Assembly: GCA_027924585.1 (NCBI GenBank)
Contig: BSBM01000096.1
Coordinates: 2,232,001 to 2,296,000 of the forward strand
Length of the DNA: 64,000 nucleotides
From: Larix kaempferi
Lineage: Eukaryota; Streptophyta; Pinopsida; Pinales; Pinaceae
Reading direction: 5' to 3'
The notes under the pieces were generated by a model that ran no database searches, was not told the DNA's origin, and saw nothing but the letters and a program-made list of their open reading frames with translations. The position numbers and the translations under genes were made by a program. This document shows positions 9,909 through 22,171 of the stretch, in pieces (the stretch's first letter is position 1; every line of letters starts with the position of its first letter).

Positions 9909-11024
9909 TGTTTATCACACAACTTGTAGTTGCCCCAAAATGTGATCCTATCCAGGATGTTAGAGGTGTTGGGAAACTAAAGAGGTGACCTAAGAGGGCT
10001 TCGATTCCCAAGGATAAATGGTTGTCACGCAAATTGAGGCACTATTCACTATAAATCAAGCAAGTGCAAGACCAAGGGGGAGACCCTAGTTAGCTAATGA
10101 AGGCTATTGAACCTGATCTAGACACTCTAGGGAGATGTGGAGTGAGAAAGAGAGAGAGATCAAGAGTAAGTGGATCTAGATCTAGGAAAGACAAGTGGCC
10201 AATGGAGTTAGGGCTTGATTGAGGAGGCTTATGTAAGATATAAGTGCTCAACCAATAAGTGATTATGCGACTAAAGGAATTAAATGAGTAGATCTAGATA
10301 GATCTAATGCCAATCTAAAAGACCCAAGTGGGGCCCACCCTTGATTTAGGCAAAAATGAGTGAAATGGGGCCCACTTGGTGAAACTTGGCTAGGAAAGGC
10401 AAGAGAAAGGTGGCTAGGTGATAGATCTGGGGTTTTGAGGACAAATTAGCAACACCCAGATCATAGATCTGTAAAATTGACTAAGAACCCACACGTGCGT
10501 CCTCCCCTAGAGATGGTCAGTGCTTCGATTTGAGGGTAAATAGAGTTGGAATTCCACCAAACTTGGTCTCTGGGGTTTATTAATTATTTAAGAAGTGGGT
10601 TTTAGTTATTAAGCCCAAATTATCGACAAATCTATCAGATCCATAAAATGAGGGTTTTAACAATGAGGGTTTTAAGTGACTGATGGGTAAAATGCATGAA
10701 AACCAATACGTACCTTGTAGATCTTACCTCAAATGATTGAGGCCGCCAAGTACATTGATGATCTTTTCCATTAGTTACAATTCCAAGCGAGATCTAGTTG
10801 ATTCCAAGCTAAAACGTCCTAGTCCAAGGAGGAAGTGTGTCTTCTTTACCTGCAAATTCAAACAACCCAAGTTAGATTTGATCCACAAATGAAAAAAGAA
10901 CTATGCATGGCATATCTAAGAGAATAAATCAATGGACAAAATCACAATTGAAAAACTCCCTGAGAGATGAAAACGTCTTGCCCAAGAAGAGATGGGGAAC
11001 CCCCACAATCGCCCCTCCAAGAAA

Positions 11025-11134
11025 GTCGCACCCTGCAAAAGATGAATTCGGCCAACACAAGAAGATGTTGAAATCACCTGTCGCACCCTGCAAAACATGA
11101 ATTTGGCCAACCCAAGAAGATGTTGAAATCACCT
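11025..11134. repeat. 55 bp tandem duplication private to one LTR of element A
   Basis: Two copies beginning GTCGCACCCTGCAAAA with a few differences. The 5' LTR has a single copy at about 24165-24215, so the duplication arose after insertion. Confidence 0.8.
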
Positions 11135-11913
11135 GTAAATCACTTAGATCTCTAACAAAAAAGATTTACAATCACGTACGAGAACATTCATCAAAGCATG
11201 AGAAGTAGATCTGAATGATAAAACTTCAAACTAATGGCCCAGAATGTGCATGGACCACACTGGATGCTGCAAGCTGTGCCAGAAGGTGTGGGATGCATCA
11301 CAAATAACCTCTGAACAAACCTCATGCCAATTCCTTGCCTTAATTGCCCAAATCGATTTCCTTAGTGACCATTTTATCCCATTTTTAACCCTCAGAAAAT
11401 CACCCGTAAAGTAATAAAATGCATGTAGCTCTCTGCTTGATGCCCTGGGCACAAATCTGATTGTACCAAAGTGTTTGGGGGTATGGTAATATGGTAATAA
11501 CAAGTGGCTGGACCCCATACTCCCTCTGTAGCGCCCTAGGAGAACCAAGTAAATATCCAACTGTGCTGTTAGGCCATTTTGTAATGGCAAATCTGCAATA
11601 AAGTGACCATCTGAGTGAAATCTCATCTGAAAGTGCTTGTAACTAATATCTGAGTGTGCCAAAGGACTCAGAGGGTCCAAATGTACTAGAGATGATTACC
11701 CATACACCCTGTGGCCACCTGGATAATCATCTGTCGTCCCAACCATGCTCGGACAAATAAAAATGATGGCCTGTAAATAATAATAACAATAACAATCCTC
11801 CAAACCATCATGTGAAACCTGTGTCTGCTGCATGGAATCATCAAGTGGACACCATAGGACCATAAATAATCAACCTCGAACATCATTGGTCCAACTCATC
11901 TCAAATCCTGCGG

Positions 11914-11955
11914 TTGACTTGGTCAAACTAGGTTGACCAGGTCAAGATCGACCAA
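11914..11955. promoter_or_regulatory. W-box-like inverted cluster in LTR A (3')
   Basis: TTGACTTGGTCAAAC followed by AGGTTGACCAGGTCAA gives alternating TTGAC and GTCAA cores, the WRKY-type W-box, on both strands. The same cluster is in the 5' LTR (29341-29380), in solo LTR C (26101-26140) and, diverged, in LTR B (17701-17735). In A and C it lies about 1.75 kb from the LTR start. Regulatory function is inferred. Confidence 0.5.
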
Positions 11956-13674
11956 AATAATGACCCAGGCAAGAATGTCTGATGCTGCAGGTGCAAATGG
12001 ATAAGACATGCTCTTTTAATTATTCTAATAGCAAGACTAAAGTATAAAGTAGCATTTTACTGGCGGTTAAGCAGTCAACAGATCAAATATAAGTTAAACA
12101 ATCAATTACTCAAAACAGAACCTCAGGAATATACTCATTTCATGGACGTGACCATTTTGCTAGGAATGGGTGAGGATGAAAAATACAAGGCTAGGATAAG
12201 GGAATGACTTTACAAAATCAACACTGTGATACTTTGGATAAGGGAAAAGGAATACACACTCAAGCATATGTTGGATAATATACACACATGGAATGCCAGT
12301 GTCTCACAAATGGAATGAGTTGTTTTGAGAGGTGCTTATTCAACCTTTAGCAAATGTCTATAGCTCACATACAACTTGGAACCAACTCCATGAGGATCTT
12401 CTCTAGAACCGTCGTAACTAGGTGTATAACTAACCGTAACTTGAGGTTCTAGGGGACATTTAGAACTAGTTGTCCCTCACTCCATCTCACATCCCAACCT
12501 GTAGGCTCTGTGAGGAATTAATCATTGCATAATACCATGGCCAGTAGCATATATTTAACCACTGCTTTTTAGGCCTTATGACCCTTTGGATTTCTCGTGT
12601 GCTTAGAAGCACAACTAATTGCAGCTTTTTCTCCAAGGTATTTTCCTTTTCATTTCATTTCATAGCCCTCTTTCATTGTGCTGAGAAGCACAATTTTAGT
12701 TTGTTTCCATGGGCTTGCACATAAGATATAATAATAGTTCACACATGCATGTAATGATGGTAGTACAATTTGCTTCAGGTTTAGCCAACACAACTTAGGA
12801 AACTAGGGGGATCATCCACAATCAGGACCAAACATCCGGGGCAACCGACCAGAGAAGTCAAGGCATCAAATCCAACTCACCTAAGCTTAGGAACCAACAC
12901 CAGCGGGTTCTCTTGGCACAGAAGGATCAAGGATTCGGTAAGTTCTGTTGCCAATTTAGAGCTGAGACACAAATCAACAGGGAAACTATCCAACACAGAG
13001 GCAAAAGTGGGGAGGTCCTCCATATCATAGGCTGAGGTGTATGTCAAGGTAAAACCAAAAGTGGGAGAGAACAGATGGATGGGGAAAGTGAAAGGTGATG
13101 CCAAAACTAGCAAGCCATAAATGGTGGGAATGATCAAGTCCATGACTCCATACTACTAAAGAGGGTAAAACCAATCAGTATAAACAAGAACTTCTTATTC
13201 TGAGTAATTAGACCATTTAGATAATCATCAAAACAACCATATCCATATATCATATATATATATATCGCCAGATCATGACCACCGAATACCTAGTGAAGCT
13301 ATTAAGATAAGCAAAAGAGGAAAGCACATATATCCAATGCACAACCATATACGTGTTGGGCCATATACCTGTATCTACCATCTAGATCAACAATAGTCAC
13401 TGGAACACTGCTGCTATAAACCCTAGGCACTATCAAACTGCTTTGTATGGAACAAAAATGGTCACCTCAGTCATCAAATCTGAGGTCATGAGGCTCAGTC
13501 TTGGCATAAGGTTCATCATAATCTGATCTGGGGCTGTTCTGACATGTGAGTGATCACCAAAAGTACTGCTCATCATAGGCTGATCTCATAAAAAATCTTT
13601 AACGGCCTGGCTAAAAAATATATAAGGCATTGCTTTGCAATCATGGTAGCCCGACTACTATGGATGTGATAACA

Positions 13675-14977
13675 TTTGGTTCCAGCTGGGACAAGTGCTC
13701 TAAGGAGAGAGTGCTTGAGAACCTCAGAGATCTATGGTCCCCCACACTCACTGCATCAATCAACAATCCAACACTCGAATGACCTGCTTCATCTTCAAAA
13801 TGTACCTATTCCTGCGCATATGAAAGCAAACAATACCCGAGCAACATGTATGGTATAATACAAAGTAGTAAAATCAAATTCTAGTCTAGAACAAAAATTC
13901 AAATGAAAGTAGAATACTAATCTAACAACTAACATGTTTTATTTTTGATGCAGGAAACAAAGAAAGCTTAGAAGATAGCAAAATAAACAACTCAGAAAAA
14001 CTCAGAAGACACTCAGCACTCAGAAAAAGAAAAACACTCAAATCGTACTGCTCAAGTGAGCTTATTCAAAGGCCTACCTACCCTAATCTAAATAGGCAAG
14101 AGGAATCCAAATCAAGTCAAGTCAGGGATGTAATCCCTCAACTCTCTTTGATTGATAGGTAGCATAATCTGTTGTCCACTCCCAGTGGTGAGGAAGCACA
14201 TATCGTCAATACAACGCTCTACCGTGAGTCGTACGACCTAAGTATCATCTGATCCCTTGGATCTCATGTAAAATATATAGTTAGGCACTATGACCTTATC
14301 ACCGCTAGAAAATCTACGGCAATTTACAAATTTAGGGATTGCTTCAATGTTGTGGGTTGGAATAGGATGAATATCAGTACAATTTTGCGGTTGAGGGGTG
14401 ACTTTCCTCGAGTTCCTACTAGGAGGGAATGCATAAAATATGGTAGGTCCACCTTCTAAAGGAATGGCTACCCTACTAATAAGGACTTCCTGAATTGCTC
14501 CTCCTTTCATGTCCTTCTCTCGGTTCTTCACTCTGTGGGTAAATGATATATTTTGGGGTTTCTCCCACAGTCCAAAAATCTCTGACAACTTTTTCATCCT
14601 CTTCCTCCAGTGGAGACGGTATATTATAATCTTTATTGCTTTTACTACTACCTTCTTCGAATGGGATTGGAACAACCATACTCTCTAGGTTTGCGGATTG
14701 AATTGTGGGAGGCGTCGAATGATTCAAAACCATGTTTTGAGAACTCTAAGCTTCCAGCTCTGTTGGTGAGGGGGTAGGAATGCGAGATGAATCATTAGAG
14801 TGCATACTATCCTCACCATTAGGTAACTCACGGGGAAAAAGGAAACTAGGAGTATCTCTCAATAACGGATATCTCAATGATAGTTCATTTTCGTTGGTTG
14901 AAGTGGTAACAAGGGGAGACTCCTGAAAGATTGCCAGATTATTTAATGAAAATTCTCCTTCAGGTGCATCATGTATA
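13675..14977 (-). pseudogene. Element A internal region, downstream part (coding relic of unknown role)
   Basis: Continues the element A internal region beyond solo LTR B. Two overlapping minus-strand open stretches (14238-14675 and 14476-14733) encode a charged, low-complexity protein segment with 'SPLEEEDEKVVRDFW' and 'ISRVAIPLEGGPTIFYAFPP'. It resembles no polymerase or integrase motif. It probably represents the decayed end of the gag-protease reading frame or an extra frame. The 560 bases nearest the 3' LTR show nothing recognisable. Confidence 0.5.
14973..14977. repeat. Left target duplication of solo LTR B (GTATA)
   Basis: GTATA against GTATC at 19228-19232, four of five bases identical. 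This supports LTR B as an independent insertion rather than an LTR of element A. Confidence 0.65.
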
Positions 14978-17900
14978 TGTTATCACACAACTTGTAGTTG
15001 TCCCTAAAGGTATCCCATTTGGGATGGTAGAGGAGATGGACAACTAAAGAGGTGACCCAAGAGATGCCACGGTTCCCAATGCAAGCTGGGTGTCACGATA
15101 ACTGAGGCACTCTTCACTTTAGATCAAGACCAATCAAGATCAAAGGGGAGCCCCTAGCTAATCAATGAAGACTAGCTAACCCAAAGGTTCCTAGGGAAAT
15201 GTGTAAGTTGAGTTACAGAAACCAATGAGTTAGATCTATGAGAGTTAAGTGGACCCAAGGGTTGGAGTGTGGTTGAAGAGGCTTAAAGGGGTGACAAATG
15301 TTTCAACCAGTGAATGACTAAGGCCACTTATGAAGTTTAGATAGATCTAAAGAGATCTAGCACCATGAGAATTACACAAGTGGGACCCACTCCTTAAAAT
15401 ATGGAAAATGGTTCAAATGGGGCCCATAAAGTCAAGTTAAAGATGAAAATGGTACTAAGGGGTATGTAAAGGATGGATCTATGAATTCAAGATGAAAGAG
15501 GCATTGCCCACATATGGGATCTAGCAAAAGGCTACTAACCCAAGGAGTGCGATTTACCCAAGGGAGACTAGTGCCTTAAATTGAGGGGGCAAATGGAGTC
15601 CAAATTCCACCAAATTACAGATCGAGATAGTTAAGCCAATTAACAAGGTGGGTTTAAATTATCAAGTCCAAATGCTTGCTAGATCTCCATAGATCTGAGA
15701 TTTAAAATGCATCACCAAGTGACCCAAGTGGGGCTCAACCCTCAAAATGAGGAATGGTGCCCACAAGGTGAAAATCAACAAGGTGAAGCACTAGGGGTAG
15801 GTTATCAAGGTTGATCTATCTGAATCAAGTGGGATCTCACCTACCCACAACTTGGAACTAGCCCCACTAGCCTTCCTCAAGGAGTGCGACCTCCCTTGGA
15901 GAGGCTAATGTGCCTTGGGAAATGGGTCAAATGGAGGCCAATCACCACCAAACTATAGATCCGAATTGTCGTGGATGCTATAGAGGTGGGTTTTAAAAAT
16001 TATCCCCAAAGCTAAGCTAGATCCAAGTAGATCTAGAAAAAAGTGAAAAAGAGGGTTTTAATCAATGAGGGTTTTGTGATCTAAGAGAATAGATGGATAA
16101 GATAAAAGAATGTCATACCTCCTTGAGCATACCTGGAAAATGAAGATGGAGATTGCTTGTGACGAGGATTACTTCCCACAAAGATCAAATGCCAAACTTG
16201 ATGAAGCCCTTCTTGCCAACGTTTTGCCTCCCTCAACCAAATCGATCTCCGTATTCCTGTCAATCAAGGACACAAAGATCAATCGATTGACAATAATGGA
16301 AGTAAATGCAAACAAAAGAGATGAATAACATGAAATTGTTGGTGCAAAGACAAAACAACCCCCTGTAACCCAAAACGACTTGTTGAAACGAGCAGGGTAG
16401 GCCTCCCCACCAATGCGAATTGCCCCAAGACGGCTTCTTTGCATGCAAAAAGTGTTAGTTGGAGATAAAATCCAAGATGGCCACCAATGTTTGTCAGTGC
16501 AGAGGAAGAAGCATTTACAATCACCACAAGCATTCCAACTCCAAGATCCAAGATGCCCAAGAAAGTATTTTTATTCCAATAGCCAAGAGCCAAAAATCTC
16601 TACATAGTTTTTACAATAGGGGGGTCTCCTCCTTTTATAGGATAATAAAGACCAAAACCCTAAACCACAAAACCACTTTTTGAAACTAGTGGTTGAGATC
16701 AAAAGATATAACAATCTAATCAACGACTAAGATGAGCCGATACATAATATCACATGGATCACTCACTAAGTGATGATGTCATAGCTAGAAAAGAGTCAAT
16801 GAGGGTGATGTCATACATGAAGGGTGGCTAATAACACATGTGCCACATAATAAGACCGAGACATGTCTCTAGGAGCTCATGGTGGGGCTAGGAGGCATTA
16901 ATCTCCTTCACTAGCATGTCCCCATGGCACAATAATATAAAATATAAATCTATGACATGTCCAAATAACACAAATGATCAAATCCTGTCTCCAAAATCTG
17001 AGAGAGACATGTAGTAAAAGACCTCCTGTAGCCACTGTGGACCCCACTGACTGATGCCAACTAATATAGAAGATGCGGGGTTCACCATAGATGACCTCAG
17101 AGCAGACCAAGTGCCAAAACCTTGCCTCAATTGCTCAAATCGAATTCCTCAGTGACCCTTTTATTCCATTTTTTTATCCTCCTGAAAACCCTGAAAGTGC
17201 CCCAAACTGCCATCCAGAGTACCTGCGCTGTCAAACTGAGGGTACCAGGCTGTCTGGAAGGGGGGTATAATGGTAAAAACAAGTGGCTGGACCACCCCCT
17301 TCCTCTGTAGTGCCCTAGGCAACGACTGACCTCCAAGGCCTCTGCTGGATAGGCTAGATCAGCATGCCCAAACTGGTCAACAGGTGGATAATTGCTGCTA
17401 TCATGTCCAGGAATGCCCAGAACTGAAAGATAAGTGTCTCAATGGATCCAAAAGACCCAAATCTACTAGAAATGAGTACTCATACACCATGGGTTGACCT
17501 ATGGGGTCAACTGTAGGGTCCACCATACCTGGACAGTGTAAAATATGATGATCTGGAAATAATAATAAAACTGACCAACTGCATCAATCATCATCTGAAG
17601 CATATATCCAACATATGGAATCATCAATAGGTGTATGTGGGGCCATAGATCACCATCCACAAGCACAAGTGGTCCATCTCATCACGGATCCCAAGAATGA
17701 CCATGGTCAAACTATGTTTGACTAGGTCAAAATGCAACCAAAGACTAGATTATAACATAAGACTAAGACATGTTCCTTTAATCATATTCACAGCTTAACT
17801 TAAAGTACAAACGTCATTCAATGGCAGTTAATACATATATATTTCATTGTTATTTATAATTTACTTGCACAAAAGCTTTAAAGACATACTCATTCAACGG

Positions 17901-19227
17901 ACATGGCCTAACTGCTAGCAAAAGGATGAAGGCTTAGAAGAAGGCTAGGCAAAAAGGGATGACTTGCTCAACTCAACTAAGTGACACTTTGGACGGGGAA
18001 AGGGGAAGCTACACTCTGTGCTGGACAAAATAACAAAGGGAATGGCAGTGCCTCACAAATGGGTAAGTTGTTTAGAGAGTGCTTATTCAACTTAGGCATC
18101 ATGTCTACATCAAGCTGATCCTGGTTCATTAGGATCATTCATTTCATTTCCATGGCCTTTTAGGCCTATATGACCCCTCTGGGATTTCACATGTGCTAAG
18201 AATCACAACTAATCGCAGCTTGCATCTGGGGCATATTTACAATCATGAGGTCAACAATATTTAGATATAGCGTTTGTATTCAACAATTTTAGACCTTTCT
18301 ATACCCTTCGCGGGGTATTTTAGCAATTCATTGCTTTAGCCTTTATTCACGTGTATTGAAAAACACATTCTAGAATTTTTAAGTTCACAGGCTTTCATAA
18401 CAGATTTCCAATACAAGTAGTACATGTGCTTTCAGTTTTAGCCAACAACAACTCATGGTGACTAGAGGGAATTTCGCGCTAAGCCAAACATCGGGGCAAC
18501 CGACTAGAGTGATCTAGGCATAAAATCCAACTCACCAAAGGCAAGTTCTGTCACCAACTCAGAGCCGAGGCACAAAACAAACGTGGATGCGGTCCAACAC
18601 AGAGGTAGAAATGGGGAAGTCTTCCATATCAAGCAGTCAAGAAGGCAAATCCAGGTGAAAGCCAAATAAGGAAGGTCATGGATGGACGGAGTCAAGTGGA
18701 TGTGGTGCCTAAGCTAGTAGACAAAGATGTCATGAAAAACCATGTCCATGCTCACAGGAGGGAAATGAAACCAATGAGTATTGTTAGAAAACCTTAATAT
18801 TTCATTTCATTTATTTAGATTGTACTGCCACATCATGAGTCATATACCAAGTCAATGCTATGAAGATGACTAAAACAACAAGATAATAATCCATGATAAT
18901 AATCACAAGTACATAGATCACATCATATCACATCAATAATCATCATCCATAAACAACTGAAATACTGCTGCAATAATAACATCTGGAACTCTAGGCACTG
19001 AACTGAAACTGTATGGAACAAAAGGTCACATCGGTCATCAATCTAAGCTCTCAAGGCTCAGCCTTGGCACAAGGTCTATTCGATGTCTGATATATATACT
19101 GCTCTGATCTGAGAGTGATCCCAAATAACTTTGCTCATCATAACTGATCTCTGTAAAAACTAAGCTCTGGAAAGTGCAGATATCTACTCAGCAAGAATAG
19201 TAGCCCAGCTACTATGGTGTGATAACA
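14978..19227 (-). mobile_element. Solo LTR B, related to element A family
   Basis: A 4250 bp LTR from TGTTATCACA to TGTGATAACA, flanked by a near-perfect 5 bp duplication and no internal region of its own. It aligns with the LTRs of A over short blocks (first ~200 bases, the 'AACATCGGGGCAACCGACTAGAG' region, the W-box-like cluster, the last ~200 bases) but is far more diverged from them than they are from each other. It is therefore a separate subfamily inserted into the internal region of A, then reduced to a single LTR by recombination. Confidence 0.8.
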
Positions 19228-19612
19228 GTATCAAGGCATGCTCCTGCCAGCTCATAGAGTTGTCAGTAACTTGCCTCAGTACATCATCTTCTAAAGACAT
19301 GTGAGATAAGTGATCAGGAATATCAGAATAGTGAACTTCGTTTATCTCATCATTACTTCCCCATCTAGGAAAAAGGTGTGTTTCTTCATTAAGGTTTGTT
19401 GATGGAGGAATGTGATTAGGCCCTTGTGTTTCTCTTTCAACTTTGTGATCATCCAACGGAAGGATTTCCCTATCTCTTCTTGACATATGCTCATCCCGTC
19501 TTACCTGTTTCAAAATGTTCTCAAGATCATATACTTAAGTGATGGTATTAAGTTGACCATTCTGTGGATCCTCATCACCAAGTTGATTTAAAGCTCAAAT
19601 TTCTTTAGACAC
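19228..19612 (-). pseudogene. Element A post-protease coding relic
   Basis: Minus-strand open stretch 19184-19513 begins inside LTR B, so only 19233-19513 belongs to A. It encodes a hydrophilic segment rich in Asp, Glu, Arg and His without known motifs. It continues the reading direction of the protease region at 19613-20504 with frame breaks. Confidence 0.45.
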
Positions 19613-20504
19613 TTAACCACTATGCATTTCAAGGTTTACTTCTCTAGCAAAACTAGCTCTATCATTTTCCTCCTCAGAAGAGTTAGCATCCCTAAAAGAT
19701 CTCCAAATCTCTTCTCTTCTAGTACTATGATCCTCACCAGGGCCACCCATGACCATAAAAATACCCTTAGGCGATAATTCTCCTTGACCATAAGTGTTCC
19801 TGATACCATCCTCAAAACTCTCAAGGTGACCTTCGTAAAATGGTTCCCGATAAATCCTAACTAAAGATCCATCAGAGTTAGGAATACTAGCGTATGATAA
19901 GTCCATTTGAAGGTGACCCCCTAGTCTAGCAGACCACTTCCTACAGAGAAGCATTTCGTAGACTGGGGGTAAGTCTGACTACTATGTCCATAAGCATGGA
20001 TATATTGGGACATGAAAATAAGTCAGCTCTCAAGTTTTTGATTAAACCGAAAACTTGTATTGGTCTTGAGTCTATCCCACATACGTTCCTGTACGGCCTA
20101 GTTATCTTTAATCCCATTGCTTCCGTAACTTGTAAAGGCATGACATTCATAGAAGCACCAGAATCCAACATACAGTTGTGAATAAGGAGGTTACCTACGT
20201 GAAGCATTAGATAAAAGGGTTGGTGACCACCATTCTTTCTCTCATATAAAGCTGTCTGGATGTTGATGGGAGGATCTTTCTCCTCTTCAACCATGGCACT
20301 AGGTGTCAAGTTTGAAGGGGGTTGATCTTTACCATACTTAGTGGTAGTTTCAGGGATATTCTCGAAGAATTCTTCCTCTTGTTCTTTAATAGATGGGATC
20401 TTCATTAATTTAGTGAGTGGAATGTTATGCATGACTTTATCCAACTCTTCCTCAATATTGATGTTTAAGTCATAATCAGGGAGAAATGAAGTTGGTTCAC
20501 TCAC
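19613..20504 (-). pseudogene. Element A retroviral-type aspartic protease region
   Basis: The 187-codon stretch 19941-20504 carries the protease active-site motif CMLDSGASMNVMP followed by 'MGLKITRPYRNVCGIDSR', characteristic of Athila/Tat-type gypsy polyproteins. A frameshift near 19945 leads into 19613-19954, which has the downstream block 'ARLGGHLQMDLSYASIP'. Protease would mature gag. No reverse transcriptase follows. Element E has a matching protease at 34491-34793. Confidence 0.85.
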
Positions 20505-20880
20505 TAGACTAGGCTGCTCACTACTCTTCCTCTCAATGAAAGGAGGAGGCTTTGGCCATCCTTCCTTTGATAAATCCTAATAGGAGCTTGGCCACTACTT
20601 TCAGGTTGATTTGTGGCAAATACGGGAAGGCTAGGACTAGGACTTTCTTCATTCTCTTCTTCTTGATCTATTAGTATTCGTCCAAAGTCCTCGTCAAAAA
20701 AATCCAAATTGTCGACCCAATTAATGTTATTAGAGGAATCTTGGGTATCTTCATTATGAGTGGGATACTCAGGGTCATCCTCTTTTTGTTCTTCCGACCA
20801 GTTAATTCCAGGAGGTTCAGGTGACGTTTGTCCCACAGGGTTTCTTCTATTGTCATCATTAGTAGGCCTCTTTTAGGGTT
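20504..20880 (-). pseudogene. Element A acidic gag-protease linker
   Basis: Minus-strand stretch 20504-20836 encodes about 110 residues, strongly acidic, with runs of Asp/Glu and Ser/Pro. It sits between gag and protease and overlaps the protease stretch by one base, consistent with one original polyprotein broken by frameshift. No motif recognised. Confidence 0.6.
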
Positions 20881-20913
20881 CTAGTAAGGTTTTGGGCCAT
20901 AAGGTTGCCTATA

Positions 20914-21811
20914 TCATTCCGATTCTTTGTTCTTAGCTAAATCCCTAGTTAGGAGAGTTATGTGTTTCATCATTTCTTGCATGTTCTCCATCATGTCGTT
21001 GGTATCTTTGACTGGTTCTTTTCCTTTTTTATTCTTGGGTTCATATCTAGAGGACGAAGCACTAATAGAATCAAAGAAGTTTTGCTTCCCCATAGAGGTA
21101 GCATTGGCTTCAGCCCTTCTAGCGTTTTTTTGAGCTTCTTTGAGGTCTTTGTCTTTAAGATGATAGCCAAGGTAATCTTCAAATGAATTGAGGTAATGAA
21201 TCAACACGACTTGTTCTTTAGGCTTAATGTCACCAGGGATGTTGGCCACTATTTTGTCAAATTGGAGGTTGAATTCATGGACTGACTCGTTCTCTTTCTT
21301 TTTAATTTCAAAAAGTTGGTTCAAAAGAAAAACATCCGTCTAACTTGACCGACCACTCATGTTTAAGTTTTTCAACTAAAGCATAATATCCCTTGATTGA
21401 TGATGTAGGCAAGCGGTCGAACCACTTACGAGCATCACCTTCCAGGGATGCGAAGAGACCTCTCATATAGACATCTTCTTCTTTAGCCCCATATGCTTCC
21501 ATGTGAGCCCAGACAGCCTCGTTGTGATCTTCAATGGAGGTTGCACAACTTCCACTGAATCTAGGAATCTTTTCAAAGTACTTATCGGGCATGTCAATAG
21601 GTGAACCAAGGATTTGAGAAAAGTCGAAAGGTGAAGCTTTAGCTTTGTTCCCAAATCTACGAACGACTGGAGGGTTATTCTGGGGGTTGTTTCCTGGAGG
21701 AGTTTGATTTGTTCCAGCCATTGGATTTACTTGATGAGATGGAGAAGTAGGAGGAACCTGATTAGTTGAAGGAGATCCCAAGAAACAGTTTGGAGAATCA
21801 GAAGAGTTCAC
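20914..21811 (-). pseudogene. Element A gag (retrotransposon gag fold)
   Basis: Capsid protein in two overlapping frames: 21308-21811 and 20914-21324. The first has a Pro/Asn-rich leader, then 'FEKIPRFSGS', 'HNEAVWAHMEAYGAKEEDV' and 'GDARKWFDRLPTSSI', matching the gag domain of plant gypsy polyproteins. The second continues with 'ENESVHEFNLQFDKIV', 'PKEQVVLIHYLNSF' and a Lys/Glu-rich tail. One frameshift near 21315 separates them. No zinc knuckle is seen. Nucleotides 21812-22150 upstream are the leader between primer site and gag. Confidence 0.88.
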
Positions 21812-22150
21812 GATTTTCCAAAAGAAATTAGATGATTGGGCTTTAGGATCTCTTCGAAGATATGTAAGAGGGGTTCCTTCTGATTGATTCGTATTTGTTC
21901 TACTTCTGAGATCGTAAGGATGTTTATGAGGTTGTTCCTCAGCGGAGTCACGATTAGGAGTCGCCAGGTAAACTATAAGTCTTGTCTACCGAAAGATATG
22001 TCGTGTAAAAGCGGGGAGAGATGAGTGAAACAAGATGGCTATGTATGATTTAAAAATGTAAATGATAACCATCCAAATATAAAACCGGATGCGATAAGAT
22101 GTGTAATAATCGCATGGACACTCACAGACACCTGAGGTAAGCCTCTACCT

Positions 22151-22167
22151 CCTCGACAACGACGCCA
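22151..22167 (-). promoter_or_regulatory. Primer binding site of element A, tRNA-Asp-like
   Basis: On the minus strand it reads TGGCGTCGTTGTCGAGG, close to the TGGCGCCGTTGCCGGGG complement of tRNA-Asp used by many Athila/Tat elements. It lies four bases from the LTR end (22172), which fixes the orientation of A as minus. Confidence 0.85.
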
Positions 22168-22171
22168 AAAG

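Larger units (their letters stand above)
9909..13674 (-). repeat. Element A 3' LTR
   Basis: Outer edge TGTTTATCACA, inner edge ...TGTGATAACA. It matches 22172-24354 plus 28304-31091 closely through its length. It lacks the hAT element at 22321 and about 0.4 kb corresponding to 24295-24354 plus 28304-28635 (deletion near 11215). It carries a 55 bp tandem duplication (11025-11079, 11080-11134) that the other LTR does not have. It contains no gene; open frames here are chance. Confidence 0.88.

Noticed and set aside
14978-19227. Treating 14978-19227 as the 3' LTR of the gag-protease element at 19228-22171
   Set aside because: It adjoins the internal region and has the right termini, but it is much more diverged from the 22172 LTR than the 9909 LTR is, and it has its own 5 bp flanks. 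The perfect GGTCT pair at 9904 and 31092 fits 9909-13674 as the true partner.
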